Source: Owenia fusiformis (taxonomy: Eukaryota > Annelida > Polychaeta > Sabellida > Oweniidae). From it: a stretch of DNA of 64,000 nt. The translations under genes were made by a program, and so were the position numbers. Below, one piece after another: positions 34,489-45,969 of this stretch. Each line of letters starts with the position of its first letter. Position 1 is the first letter of the stretch. The notes below the pieces were generated by a model. That model was given only the letters and a program-made list of their open reading frames with translations. It made no database searches and had not been told where the DNA came from. The stretch is from positions 26,118,455 through 26,182,454 of the forward strand of contig CAIIXF020000002.1 in NCBI GenBank assembly GCA_903813345.2, given 5' to 3'.

Positions 34489-35889
34489 GATTCAAACATA
34501 AAAATTAGTAAAAGCCGTGTCTGTGGAACGTGCATGAAGGAAGAATACGCATGCTGTCAAGATTCTGAAGTCGGCCGGAAAAATTTTAGAATTTGTTTGG
34601 GTTGTTCTATTTTACTCCCCGTTTTAGATTTTATACGGTGTATAAACTTGAAGTCAGCCATAGTTAAATAGTTACAGTAGTTACGGAGGGAGTAAAAAAG
34701 AACAGCTATCCCCGGACAGAGCCCCAGATGTGCAGCTGAGATGTGACGTCACTCAAAACAATGCAAATTGCAGATTGAATAGAGCATGGTCGTGCATCTA
34801 TGGAGAATTAGAGAACGTTCTATATTGGCTATGCTGCATTCTGATTGGTTGAGAAATTCGAATAGAGCACGGTCATGTTTGAATTGATTTTAAAGAATAT
34901 GAGATATATGTCGACCCAATGCTCTTCCATTTAGAGAATTTAATTACGAATACCAACTTGTTCGAAACTACACTAACCATGTACTAGTCTATATTTTTAT
35001 TGACCGTATACACAGGGTACGTACCAAATAAAGCGTGACAGTTGAACGCGAGGGGTACGGTAGAACACAAGGGTGATAAAATGTGAGCAAACAGATGTTT
35101 CATCGTTTCAGAAAGTTGTAGTCTAGTTTCTAGATATTTCTATATGTAAATGTCTGTAACCACATCCGAGACAGTGAGCTTCACGGTGAATTTCATAGTA
35201 ACATATAATTTCGCCATAACAACAGGTACAGCACAAGGAATTTGATTTTGCGTTATATATATTGAATATTTGGCGTGGCCAAAATGAGCGTTGGTGCGGA
35301 GCTTATGATCATTTTTGAAAATACTCACATATGAATAGTTGATACCTAATTTCAATATAATTGTGGAAATAGTTGTGAAATTCATTCTATAGCGACGCAG
35401 GATACATTTTCCCCGACCTGTAGATATATATTGAAATCGTCCTTTCGATTCAACGTCCCAAGCGCTCATAAAAACTGGTGTTCAAGATACACTATCTATA
35501 CAAACTATTTGTGCATCAGATAGTTTTTGTGTGATTTTATAAAAAATCGGATATGTTCATCATATATGGGCCCGGCCTATGTAAATATTTGGTGCGCCAG
35601 GGCTCAATAAACAAAGAATTTTATCGTTTGATGATATTATGATATTTTGTGTTGTGAGAGTACTTGGACCACGCCAACTGTTTCACCAAACATCAATACA
35701 TACTATGCAAAAAATATAAGCAAACGATGAAGTTCTTTGTTTTTGAGCTTTGCTTTTCTATATCGATATTTTGAAGCTACGGCCGCCATACGGCTGTCGT
35801 AGAGAAAATGTGACCAAGGCCTAACAATACTTCTTATTTTGCTTGAGTTAATCCGTCAAAATCCATTGAAAGGACCATGTGAGGTATGG
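34489..35889. other. Spacer between genes A and B, no gene
   Basis: No exon or RNA gene recognised. The open frames here are short and on both strands. Confidence 0.4.
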
Positions 35890-36565
35890 CAATTGATTTT
35901 GGACGGTCATATCTTTCACCACGAGTACTTTCTGGCCATAAATACAGTGTTTTTATTAAAACAATATGTTTTCTTTCACGTGAAGTCCTAGAGATAGTAT
36001 AATATTAATCAAACATCCCGAAAAATTATGGATTAGAACCCCACCTTGGTACTTTTAAAAAATGTCAGGCTTATTTTCTAAAACGATGATCTTGTTTTCC
36101 TCAATGTAAACATACCAAACGTTTCTTCAACACTATATTAACAATACCTGAAAAGGGGATGTGTATTGAAATGCACTAACAACATATCACATGTTATTTT
36201 CCCATAGGGAAAACTCATGCTATCCATTGTTTTCAGCATAATTATGGTCATCGAAAATTGGTATCTTCAAAACTATATCTTCCAACAATTCTACTTTTAG
36301 AGACTTTTTGAACCCTTGTTGGATAATCTTTTCATACAAATAAAAATCAGAAAAATATCCTATTTTGAGCAAATAGGCTCAACATTTTGGTAAAGATGTT
36401 GACATGGGGTCCCTATTCATAATTTTTTTAATTGTTTGTTTGATATTTTTATCATCATGGGGACTTCCCTCAAAAGAAAACATATTGTTTTCATAAAAAC
36501 ACTGTATTTATGCCCATAAAGTACTCTTGGTGAAATATATATGCCTGTCTAAAATCACTTGGGGA
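35890..36565. repeat. Foldback repeat upstream of gene B
   Basis: The left arm (from about 35893, containing ATAAATACAGTGTTTTTAT) is complementary to the right arm (to about 36562) over about 200 bp with scattered mismatches. The ends are approximate. No coding frame. The middle has a block resembling 14000-14040 upstream of gene A. Confidence 0.7.
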
Positions 36566-36867
36566 ATAATCGGACATACGTCGTATTCTTGCAATTGGGG
36601 CTGATTACATTTTCTTTGTATAACCTTCCTAACTGGTCATATAAGAACAATCAATTTGCATTCTTCTGGATTCAAATAGATCTTTTGTAATTGTTTAAGC
36701 CAAGAAAGTAAAGTGGCTAAATATTCAAGAAATATGAGCAACGGTGCATCATACCTCCCGTTATTCATTGTGCATGAGTGAAAAAATAGGCCATCCGTAT
36801 TTTATGAGGTAACGTTATTGTGTACAATTTAAAACATACCGTAAAAGTGTCATAAAATGCAAAGGGC

Positions 36868-37029
36868 AGATTTTCTTTTCAAATAGTCATGAACCGTATA
36901 GGTCGGAAGCATACATTCTCCCGAAAACGTATCGGATATGTGTAACAACTCACGTATAGTTTCTCAGCGTCGAAAGGTGTAGAGTGTATGATAATTCTAC
37001 AGAACAAAGTAGAACCAGGAAATGATGTC
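36868..37029 (+). promoter_or_regulatory. Conserved upstream block of gene B (probable promoter/5' UTR)
   Basis: Counterpart of 17534-17703, sharing TATAGGTCGGA, ATTCTCC and the CCAGGAAAT word before the start codon. An in-frame ATG at 36988 would add 14 residues. I prefer 37030 because it matches the start used by copies A and C. Confidence 0.4.
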
Positions 37030-37432
37030 ATGGAGGTCGAGGCTGTAGCACAGTTCAGTTGGGCAGATTGGCTTGTGTTCGGACTTGCACTTTTGTTATC
37101 AATACTTATAGGATTTTACTATGGATGTACAGGAAAGAAGCAAAATACTACCGAAGACATTTTACTTGGCGGAAGAAAAATGTCTGTGTTTCCAGTGTCC
37201 GTGTCGATCGCCGCTACACTCCTTTCAACGATAGGAATTATTGGTTTCCCATCAGAAGTATATCACCATGGCACTATGCTTTGGTTAGTAGTGACCGGGG
37301 TGTCAATTGCGTTCCTGGTAACCGCCCATGTTTATGTACCGATTTATCATGGTTTAAAGTTAACCAGCGTTTTTGAGGTAAGATAAAGATCATTTTACAA
37401 TCACACAATAGCTGCAATATATTTACTATCGT

Positions 37433-37716
37433 TTTGTAGATGAAAACTTTCCAAATAGCTTTGTATTGCTCTATGCTGACGACATAGCTGGTTCCGTAGC
37501 TAGGTTACAAGCACAACTGAATTGTTCATCTAGTTATGTACTAGACAATATATGGAGTGACAGAAAATAATGTCAAAATTTAAAATAATGTTTCTTGAAG
37601 AGGATACCTTAAATAGAGTGAAAGTGGTACTAAACAATGAAAGGGTTATGATAGTCAACGGTTACAAATATCTAGGTAATATTCCTGGTGGTATATTTTC
37701 TGTGACCTTGAAATGA
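37433..37716 (+). pseudogene. Non-LTR retrotransposon reverse-transcriptase fragment in intron 1 of gene B
   Basis: The first part reads SFVLLYADDIAGSVARLQAQ. The YADD box is the catalytic motif of reverse transcriptase (domain C), and the following residues fit the LINE pattern after it. After a stop and a frameshift, the next frame gives a FKIMFLEE stretch and VMIVNGYKYLGNI, matching the KTK...F and Y-KYLG motifs that follow YADD in LINE elements. About 95 codons survive, in two frames. It is an old, dead-on-arrival fragment in the sense orientation. Confidence 0.75.
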
Positions 37717-38239
37717 AGTGAAATGTTTATTTTGTAGATGTATTATGATAGTCTTAATGCACCATAAACTTTATGTTTTTTCTTCAAAACCATAACGACT
37801 GAGAAGCAAAACAGGGATCTAATGGTTTCTCCCCATTTTGTTTTATTTCAGTACCTTGAATTACGCTTTAACAAGGCTATTCGAATCTTGGCAGTTGTTA
37901 TTTACTCATTTCAAACTGTAAGTATAGTTTGGCCACGGACTGGAAAAATACTCTAATATAAATATAAATATATTTTTCTTACGACCAGTTTTGTTCAGTT
38001 ACCAGTTACGCTTTCGTCTATACTGTATTCTGGATACTTTTGATATTTCCCCTTTTGACATCCCTATTTATCGATATTTGTCCATTCTTTTCAGCTTGTC
38101 TTCATCTCGGTAAACCTTTATGCATCATCAGTGACACTTACACAAGGTAAGTTTGTTGATAATGATGTGACATGTGCCTTCCTTGCGGTTGTCTAGAACT
38201 TTAATATTTCACAGATGACTTCATTTCAATGCTCAAATA

Positions 38240-39896
38240 CAGGGTGTCGCAAAAAAGGAAACCAGCAATAGATTGCTTATTTCTCAAATATGAATAATGA
38301 TAGGAACATTTCACAGCTACCATCTGATAGATTATAATGTCCTCTTTCTTATGATACCAAAGTTGTCTATTTTCCTTCACGGATGACTGAGTTATAAGGG
38401 ATTTAAGTGAACACTTTCAGCCAAGTCAATTTCACCATCATAACAAAGTGATAAGTAACAACAAACATCAGGATATCACTCTTTTACTCATTTATTCCAG
38501 TTAAAATTACACATATCATATTTAACACCCCATTTAAATCCCAATATCCATTCAAAGTTGTTTTAACCCCATCGTCCTTCAACATGACCCCATTCCTTTC
38601 AATGCAAATGTCTGCCCTTGATCTCATCGCACGTAGTGCATCCCTGATGATGTCTCTCTGTCCCCTTAGATCCCCACTGCTGCGACAATCCTGGCCCTTA
38701 GATCATCAACGTCTCTTGGTGGTATTGTGAAGACTTTACCCTTGAGATAACCCCAAAGGAAGAAGTCGCAGGGTGTCAGGTCTGGGGATCTCGGTGGCCA
38801 CTCAATCTCGTGGTTCAAGGTAATCACTCTTCTGTTGAACAGCGCCCTTAATCTGTCCCGAACGATAATCCGACGATGAGGAGGAGCACCGTCCTGGGCC
38901 CACCACAGTCTTCTGAATACACCACCCCGTTGCTGTTGGAAGTGCTCCTGCAGCTCTGGTACAATATCATCGTTGATCATTCTAAGGTAATCTTCTCCGT
39001 TAAGGTTGCCATTGAAGAAACACGGTCCAATGATTGTCCCATTTCCACAAAGCCCGATCCAAAGGGAGATCTTCTCTCTACTCATGTTACCATCATAGTT
39101 GAAGGCTGGTGGTTCATGCAGTGGTGCATACTCTCTGACATTTTGGGTGTTGACTCTCCCATTCATAAAAAAGGAGGCTTAATCCCCGATGACCAAGTTA
39201 TCCAAAAACAAGCGATTTTGGACGATCAGCCAACGGCAAAACTGAAGTCGTCTTGGTAGATCTGCATCAAGAAGTTGGTGACGCCTTTGAGGTTTGTATG
39301 GGTACCATCTAATGTCAAGTCGCACAATTCTGTTAAACGAAGTGTGTGGAATTCCTACACCATTTCTTCTGGTAGAGATTTGGGGGTTCCTTTCGAGCTG
39401 GTCTTGGACAATCCTGATGTTTTCATCAGACCGAGCTGTTCTTCTTCTTCCAGAACGTCCCTTGTTGAGATTGAGACTTGTTCTTTCTCTCTGATACTTC
39501 TTTATATTCTTCCAGATTGTCGACTTAGCAGGTACATTTCTATCTGGGAAGCGTACTCTAAACTGATCAGCAACCTGCTGAAGGCTCCCACTTCGAATAC
39601 TCTTTGATCTTGAGTCAGCTGCATGAACTTGCTATGTGGAATGCTTGTTCAGAAATGTGTATTTAGAATAGGACATGGTCTTGCATAGCCATTTTAATCC
39701 CTCATTGTTCACCCATTCATGACAGAAAAAGTGGCACAAACCAATTTCTGACATGGTCACTTAAATCTCTTAGAACTCAGTCATCCGTGAAGAAAAATAA
39801 ACACCTTTGGTATCATAAGAAAAAGGACTGAATATTATTATTCATATTTGAGAAATAAGCAATCTATTGCTGGTTTCCTTTTTTTGGGACACACTG
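38240..39896 (-). mobile_element. Tc1/mariner (IS630) superfamily transposon, decayed, in intron 3 of gene B
   Basis: A 1657-bp element with inverted ends of about 60 bp (CAGGGTGTCGCAAAAAAGG at the left; the right end reads as CAGTGTGTCCCAAAAAAAGG on the minus strand). TA flanks it at 38238-38239 and 39897-39898. It carries a transposase gene on the minus strand, so it is antisense to the host gene. Introns 3 of A (761 bp) and C (794 bp) lack it; intron 3 of B is 2102 bp. Confidence 0.9.
38575..39624 (-). pseudogene. Transposase pseudogene (DDE_3-type, IS630/Tc1/mariner)
   Basis: Reading the minus strand, an N-terminal helix-turn-helix part (TIWKNIKKYQ, then a GRSGRRR linker) is followed by the DDE domain. 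The domain shows the block before the first Asp ending in an in-frame TAA at 39179-39181, a NGRVNTQNVR block, WWAQDGAPPH (second Asp) and WPPRSPDLTPCDFFLWGYLK (third acidic residue). A C-terminal CIERNG motif lies in another frame. At least one early frameshift, one stop codon and one late frameshift inactivate it. The longest uninterrupted part is 38666-39166. It cannot make an active enzyme as it stands. Confidence 0.85.
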
Positions 39897-40515
39897 TATA
39901 CGTACACTGACTATAAAAAGAAAGTTAGGGTTCATAAAATAATAACGATTTTGCATGTGGGATAACAAAGTTGGCAAAATTGTTAAACTAATCTTGTTAA
40001 ACGTATCAGACTTTGAGGTTGCCAATTACAAAAATCTCGGTCAAAATGTTGTTGCGAGAGTGCCAATTATCAAGATGATATCCATGTATGGAGAGTGTTG
40101 AATCAAAGAAACAAAGCTCATTTTAAAACATCTTATATCTTTGACCAAGCCTGATATTAAAGGGATGATGCCACTACAAAAACGGAGAAAACCAACATTT
40201 TCTGTATTGTTGCTGAATTATTGTGTGTTTGTCTGTTCTTTTCTTAAGTAAGTCGAATACCTTTTTGGGGAACTGTGATATTGGACGGGATCGTCTGTAT
40301 GCTGTATACGTCAGTTGTAAGTCAAACAATATAACCTGTGAAATAATTGCTAATTTAATTTTTTGCATAAAAGAGGAAAAACTGAATTGTTCATATTATA
40401 TTATTAAATATTTTAAGCCGTATCATAGGTAGTTGCAAATAAGTATTTGAATTACTTTTAGGGTGGTATTAAGGCAGTCCTTTGGGCTGATACGTTACAG
40501 ATTGGTCTAATGTTT

Positions 40516-40518
40516 TGA
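40516..40518 (+). other. In-frame TGA in exon 5 of copy B
   Basis: Codon 197. The surrounding 155-nt exon is otherwise intact and the same length as in A and C, so this is a single substitution (TGC to TGA compared with A), not a frame problem. Confidence 0.9.
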
Positions 40519-41090
40519 GGATGTCTCGCAATTATCGTACAAGGATCAATTAACCTTGGAGGTCTTGATGAAGTTTTTAGGATAGCAGCTGATCATGGAA
40601 GAATAGAATTTGATGAGTAAGTTAAAATGTCCACCTGTAACACATTAAGTATCGTTGCAGGTTATGTTGTTGATTGTTAACAGATTTGTAAACATATGTA
40701 ATGTAAAAATACAGCAAGCATTCTACTTTCATATTTCATCATTGAAGTAATCGTTTTGAATGACATAAGCATTGACCTTGGACCGCACATAAGAGTTAGG
40801 TGCACATCATAAGGATATCTTTATGTAACCTTTGACAGCCCCAAAACTTGCTTTCCTTTTTCTTGTATTTTAGGTTGAGCCCAGATCCCAGAACTCGCCA
40901 TACTGTGTGGGGCATGATTTTTGGAATGGGTCTATTATACTCTGCTATGTTTTCAAGCAATCAGCACTTCGTTCAAAGATACCTCACACTAAATACTAAT
41001 CGAAAGGCACAAGGGTATGTACAATATACCATCACTACCATGGTACTTTTTACTTTACTAAATACGCAACCGTCAATAATATTGACAAAG

Positions 41091-41577
41091 CATGGGCTTT
41101 CACTAGAAGGGTAGGCAACTCTGTGTTAATACATGGGAATTTCAAAATGACCAGTGTCATGCTTCAGTTTTTGTTTTTAGTATCATCTTGAAGAAAAATC
41201 AAATTTAAATATGATTAAAACATAAAACATAATTAATCTCATTTAAAAGTAAACAAAAAAGACCAATAAGGAAAAGAGGAATAAAAATGTTCACTTCAGT
41301 GTTACATTGTGGATAATTATTCAAGGACACATTCCAAATAAATAAATAAATAAATAAAATGTCATAATTATGATGAATTCCATTTTGTATTAAATTATTC
41401 ACATGTATGTAGATAATAATAGTGTTTTATTTTTTTCTTAAAATTTTACATGCAAAGCGCAAAACAAGATTTTTCTTGGAATGTGTACAGGAAGCATTTT
41501 CTCCAATTTTAAAAATCCAAGGCAATGCTTAAGTATGAAATATGGAAAGCTGCCTACCCTTCTATTGAAAGCCCATG
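41091..41577. mobile_element. MITE with ~29-bp inverted ends, 7-bp target duplication, intron 6 of gene B
   Basis: The left terminus begins CATGGGCTTTCACTAGAAGG and the right terminus ends with its complement bar two mismatches. GACAAAG lies directly outside both ends (41084-41090 and 41578-41584). The interior has an AAAT microsatellite (about 41336-41360) and no coding frame. The superfamily is not identified. Confidence 0.85.
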
Positions 41578-41853
41578 GACAAAGTAACGAATTTAATCCT
41601 TTTTGAATGTGGGAAATAGAGAATCGTTGCCGTGTGTCCTTTCTTCAATTCACCTTTTTGGTATCCTGTTAGGTCTTTGTATATCAACGTCGTCATAGCG
41701 TGGATAGTTATAAGTATGTGTTGCTTGGTTGGAGTCGTGATGTTTGCATCATATGCCTCCTGTGATCCGATGAAACTTGGACATGTGGACATTCCAGATA
41801 AGGTATACATTGTATCAGAAATCTATGTTACACATTGTGCACGCTAGTATCAC

Positions 41854-42246
41854 CACTCTTAAAAAATATTACTTGGATTTCCTTATATTGAGAACTTGTA
41901 CTACTCATTTTAAGTAAAAAATTACTTAAATAATCTTGAACTACTGAATAATTTTTAAGTAATTCAAAGTAATTACAAGTAATTTAAAACAATGATATAT
42001 ATATTAATTAAACAAAAATTAAAATGACTTCACAGGCACTCTGAATTTATGGTGAATCTACTAATGCAAGGAGAGAAATTGAAATACTTACTGTAGTAAT
42101 TGTAATACTCATTTACATAATTAAGCAATTAAAAAACTCAAAATGACAATATAAGTAAAACCTAAGTAAAATGAAATAAAACTAAGTATTTAACTTTAGT
42201 AATTTTTATACTTGGGAAATACTCAAGTAATTCATTTTTAAGAGTG
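41854..42246. mobile_element. AAGTAATT-rich MITE in intron 7 of gene B (empty site in gene A)
   Basis: Ends CACTCTTAAAAA and TTTTTAAGAGTG. The interior is dominated by AAGTAATT-like words in both orientations. Intron 7 of gene A at about 28290-28312 (TTAGTATCACAGCCAT) is the uninterrupted counterpart of the flanks here. Comparison shows that only AC is duplicated (41852-41853 and 42247-42248). Confidence 0.8.
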
Positions 42247-43428
42247 ACAGCATCGTATTTGTCAGGTAAAAGAAACATATCATTTTTATTTTCCCGGGAG
42301 CAAGAAGAGTTATCAGAATATTTTATACAATGACCAAGTTCTTTTGGTCTTTAACACCATTTGTGTCAAATTTCATACAATATACATTTGTAACATTTCC
42401 ACAAGGGTCAAAGGGAAATTAGTAAAACGTGTTAAAATACAGAGCAAACACTTGACATTGTTTTCAAAACCTTCCATCAGTACCAAACTGTTTTATTTGA
42501 TAGATAATATATCGATTATTTTTCCCAAATCTCCATTTTCTTCTTTATCTCTATATCTTGTCATGGTTTTTAGATGATAGGTCATTTTGTCATGGATTTG
42601 TTTGGGTCTTTGAAAGGAATGCCTGGGTTGTTTATTGTCACAGTGACTGCAGCAGCCATGAGGTAATAATTCGTTAACAGAAGACAATACGCATGGCGGT
42701 TGTAGCTTCACAAAATTTACACGGTACTGCTTATCCCTATATTTTGACGATGCACATTTCTCTGGATTTTCTGAAAGAACGGCCCTCCTACGCTTACCGT
42801 AAATTAAATGTGACTGAGGCACAAAGCGCATAGCAAGATGATGGACATTGATTTCATGAAATGAATCCATTCAATAATATCGTAGTTCCAGGGTGAACGT
42901 GTAAACTGAATGCGAGAGGAAACATAGACACTAACTGTTTGCGCCAGTCCTACCTCATGTTTAATTGATTTTAAAACGTTTTATTTATTCATCTTCAAGC
43001 ACAATGTCATCTGGACAGAACGCTCTCGCTGCTGTGTATTTAGAAGATGTGACTAAACCCATTTATACAGCAGTGCACAAGACACCCATGACAGAAGCAT
43101 TTGCAACAAACATAACTAAATGTTTTGGTAAGTTCAGACGGCATCAACTCACTGCACAAATACTTTTGAACGTTCTTGAGTTGAACTCAAGCATTGGTTT
43201 TAAATATCAAACTGTTTGGATTGTTTTCAGGTGTTTTCTTTGGATTAGCAACGATAGCAGTTACATTCATACTAGCAGAGGCAAAAGACACACTTTTAAT
43301 CATTTTTTGGAAACTGTTCGGTATTCTCGGGGGACCTCTTTTTGGAATGTTCACAATTGGAATATTGTGTCCTTGTGCTAATGCTTGGGTATGTATTACT
43401 ACAATGATTTATATACATTGGAGCATCA

Positions 43429-43845
43429 CAGTAAAACCTGTGTATATTGAATATTTTCCTGCCGATAACAAAACGTTTAGTGTTGGGAAGTGTTCAATAC
43501 GTAGGGGATAATTTAAGCGATAGAATGTCACTAGAATGTACGGAAGAAGGGTGTCTAGAGGAGACAGATCAGACTTGCCAACCTCCCGTTTTTTACGGGA
43601 ATCTTCAGAAATTAAATTTTTTCTAAACTCGTTTTTTCCTGTGAAAATGTCCGTAAAATCTCCCGTATTTTTGCTGAGCTGAAATCTCCGGTATTCTTGG
43701 TAAAACTCCCGTAAAATCTCTCTTTTATTGCTCTCCGCAGCAAGTACCGCAATTTTCAAAATAATCTCCGCAAATTTTTCATTTTAGGTTGGCAAGTCTG
43801 CAGATGTTCATAAGCGAGAGGTGTTCAATAAGACAGGTTTTACTG
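43429..43845. mobile_element. Pogo-like MITE in intron 10 of gene B
   Basis: The ends CAGTAAAACCTGT (left) and the complement (right) resemble the CAGT-AACC tips of pogo/Tigger elements. The right side is flanked by TA; the left has CA, probably a mutated TA. It contains a second, nested MITE. Confidence 0.65.
43570..43800. mobile_element. Nested MITE with CAGACTTGCCAACCT ends
   Basis: A 231-bp element inside the pogo-like MITE. The ends are CAGACTTGCCAACCT and AGGTTGGCAAGTCTG, a perfect 15-bp inverted repeat. CAGAT lies directly outside both ends (43565-43569 and 43801-43805). The interior repeats CTCCCGT/ACGGGA-like words. Confidence 0.85.
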
Positions 43846-44610
43846 TACTTTAATTTAATTTATGAAACTTTATGAAGCACTATACCAACTAAGAAATGTT
43901 TTGATACACGTAGGGTGCAGCTGCAGGGCTTGTCTCAAGTCTTGGGATTCTCATTTGGATCAATGCTGGAGTTCTGATGTTTAAGATTCGACCAAACAAC
44001 TTGCCGACTGATATTTCGGGTTGTATCGTAAACGCCTCTGAATATTACAACAAAACGACTGCATCGGAGTTCCTCGACATAGTGACATCAGGATACCTCA
44101 ACTTAACACAGACAGGTCATCCTTTCGAATTAAACACGTCGTTTTCAAGTGTTACAGATGGAGTACTTACTCTTGACGTAGAATTAAGTAAAGAGTAAGG
44201 GCCTTACTTCCTGTCGTCCCTATTGTTATGTGTTATTGTCATTCATTAGTTGAAGACTTATTTTTAATGCTTCATGACATTCAGTATTAAGTGAGGATGC
44301 ATCGTATTTAAATTATCCATGTGCATTGTAATTGTGTTTTTGATCATTTGTCGAGTTTGAATATTTTAGTCTATACTGACTTTTAGGTCTGGTATATTCT
44401 ACCTGTATAATGTATCGTATGTTTGGTATACGCTGATTGCGTTGATTGTCACGTTTGCTGTTGGTCTTCCTGTAAGCCTTCTCGCTGCTTGTGTAACAGG
44501 TAACAAGAATACAATGTGTGATACTATTACATCTATGTGAAACTAAAGAAGTCAATGTAATTTTAAAGTATTATATATTCCGATCTATCAATTCAAGATA
44601 AAAGTATAAA

Positions 44611-45095
44611 CAGGCCTCCTAGACTTCCATCAACGCATATGTTCTTGCATATTATAATTATGTACTCTCCAATATATTATGGAGGCAATAAAGATACATA
44701 AACATAAGCGCGAACATCAGTTCTGACCTCGCGAACTATGTTCCTTGCACTCTATGAAATTTTAGTCGCACACCACCATTTCCTCGCTCCCGAACATATT
44801 TCTCAACTCGCGCACAGGGATCCATGATCATGAACCACACACCTGATCGAAAAAGTCCGTAATTTTATTCGTATTATTACGCATTACTAAGAAGAATCCT
44901 AAATATCAGCATGTACAATGTACAAATTGTTCGCGAGCACGGATCTCTGCTTGCGAGTAAAGAAATATGTTCGGGAAATGGTATTGCGCGACAAAAGATT
45001 TCACGTTCGCGATGTGAGAAGCGTGGTTCGAGTGCAAGAAACGTAGTTCGGGAGGTCAAACTGATGTTCGCTTTGATGGAAGTCTAGGAGTCCTG
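44611..45095. mobile_element. Foldback MITE in intron 12 of gene B
   Basis: The left end CAGGCCTCCTAGACTTCC and right end GGAAGTCTAGGAGTCCTG are inverted repeats, and complementarity continues inward through GAACATCAGTT blocks. The left arm is split by about 75 bp of extra sequence. ATAAA flanks both ends (44606-44610 and 45096-45100). Confidence 0.85.
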
Positions 45096-45886
45096 ATAAA
45101 GGTCGATTTAGCTGACGCTTTGTAAGTACCCCTCAGATACCCAAGCTTTTTGTAGCGCGCATTAATTATCAAAGGCTAAACCACACTTAGGTAGCAACAA
45201 AATAGAATGAACTGTACTTTATTTTTAAGAATATCCAGCTATAACAAAGAGCAGTGCATTATTTTTCTACTATTATTAAAGTATGAACACTGAACGTACC
45301 ATGTTCAATGCAATGCACTTAAGCTGAACTTATTACACCCACTCACTTCTCAATAAACTTACCTTATAGTCAACGCAACAGAAATGGAGTTTTTCCTAAA
45401 ATTGGAACATTGGCCATTTAACTTTCAACAAGAGTTTGTACCCATTGTGTGATTTAAGTTAGATAAACGATGGGTCTTGCTTTTCTAATAACGATACGAG
45501 TTTACAGGATTGTTTATTCCTTAAAGAAATAATGCTTATAATAATTTGTTGTCACTTGCATTCACATAATTATATAGTGATAGACTTATATTGCAGGAAA
45601 ATATAAAGCAGAAGACTTAGACGAGAGACTTTTTTGGTCGGTATTTAAACAACTTTCCGGATGTTGCAGAAGTAAGAAATCGACGGTAAGTTCAGTTCAC
45701 CACTGCATCTACATGTACTATGCATTGGAATGACCACGACTATCGGTTGTACTGTATTTTAAACAAAATGACTGCTGTCGGAGGAGGGATTCATACTAAA
45801 CCAATATAATATGTTTTATATTTATGTGTATGAATCATGTTTAGAAAAACACACTCGACCGGCCTGATTCTTCATAAAGCTAATGT

Positions 45887-45969
45887 TCACACCAACGGCG
45901 CTTTGATGGCGCTTCAATGCGGCGTGCAAAACGGCTTTGCACGTCGCATTAAAGCGCCGTTGGTGTGAA
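45887..45969. repeat. GC-rich 83-bp hairpin in intron 13 of gene B
   Basis: GTTCACACCAACGGCGCTTT at the left is exactly complementary to the right end. The inner part (GCGGCGTGCAAA with TTTGCACGTCGC) pairs with one mismatch. The left arm has an extra 11-nt block. It could be a tiny foldback element. Confidence 0.85.

Noticed and set aside
34357-34671. 104-codon open frame over the 159-bp hairpin
   Set aside because: Its first third is the hairpin itself and the rest has no recognisable domain or splice partner.
37059-37376. Second frame overlapping exon 1 of copy B
   Set aside because: Shadow of the transporter exon in another frame, with no counterpart in the other copies.
38876-39607. Plus-strand open frames over the mariner element
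   Set aside because: They are antisense to the recognisable transposase on the minus strand, which explains the sequence.
40516-40518. Selenocysteine at the in-frame TGA of copy B
   Set aside because: The position is a membrane-helix residue that is Cys in A and Ser in C, with no redox role known in SLC5 proteins, and I did not identify a SECIS-like element after the gene. A plain nonsense mutation or error is simpler.
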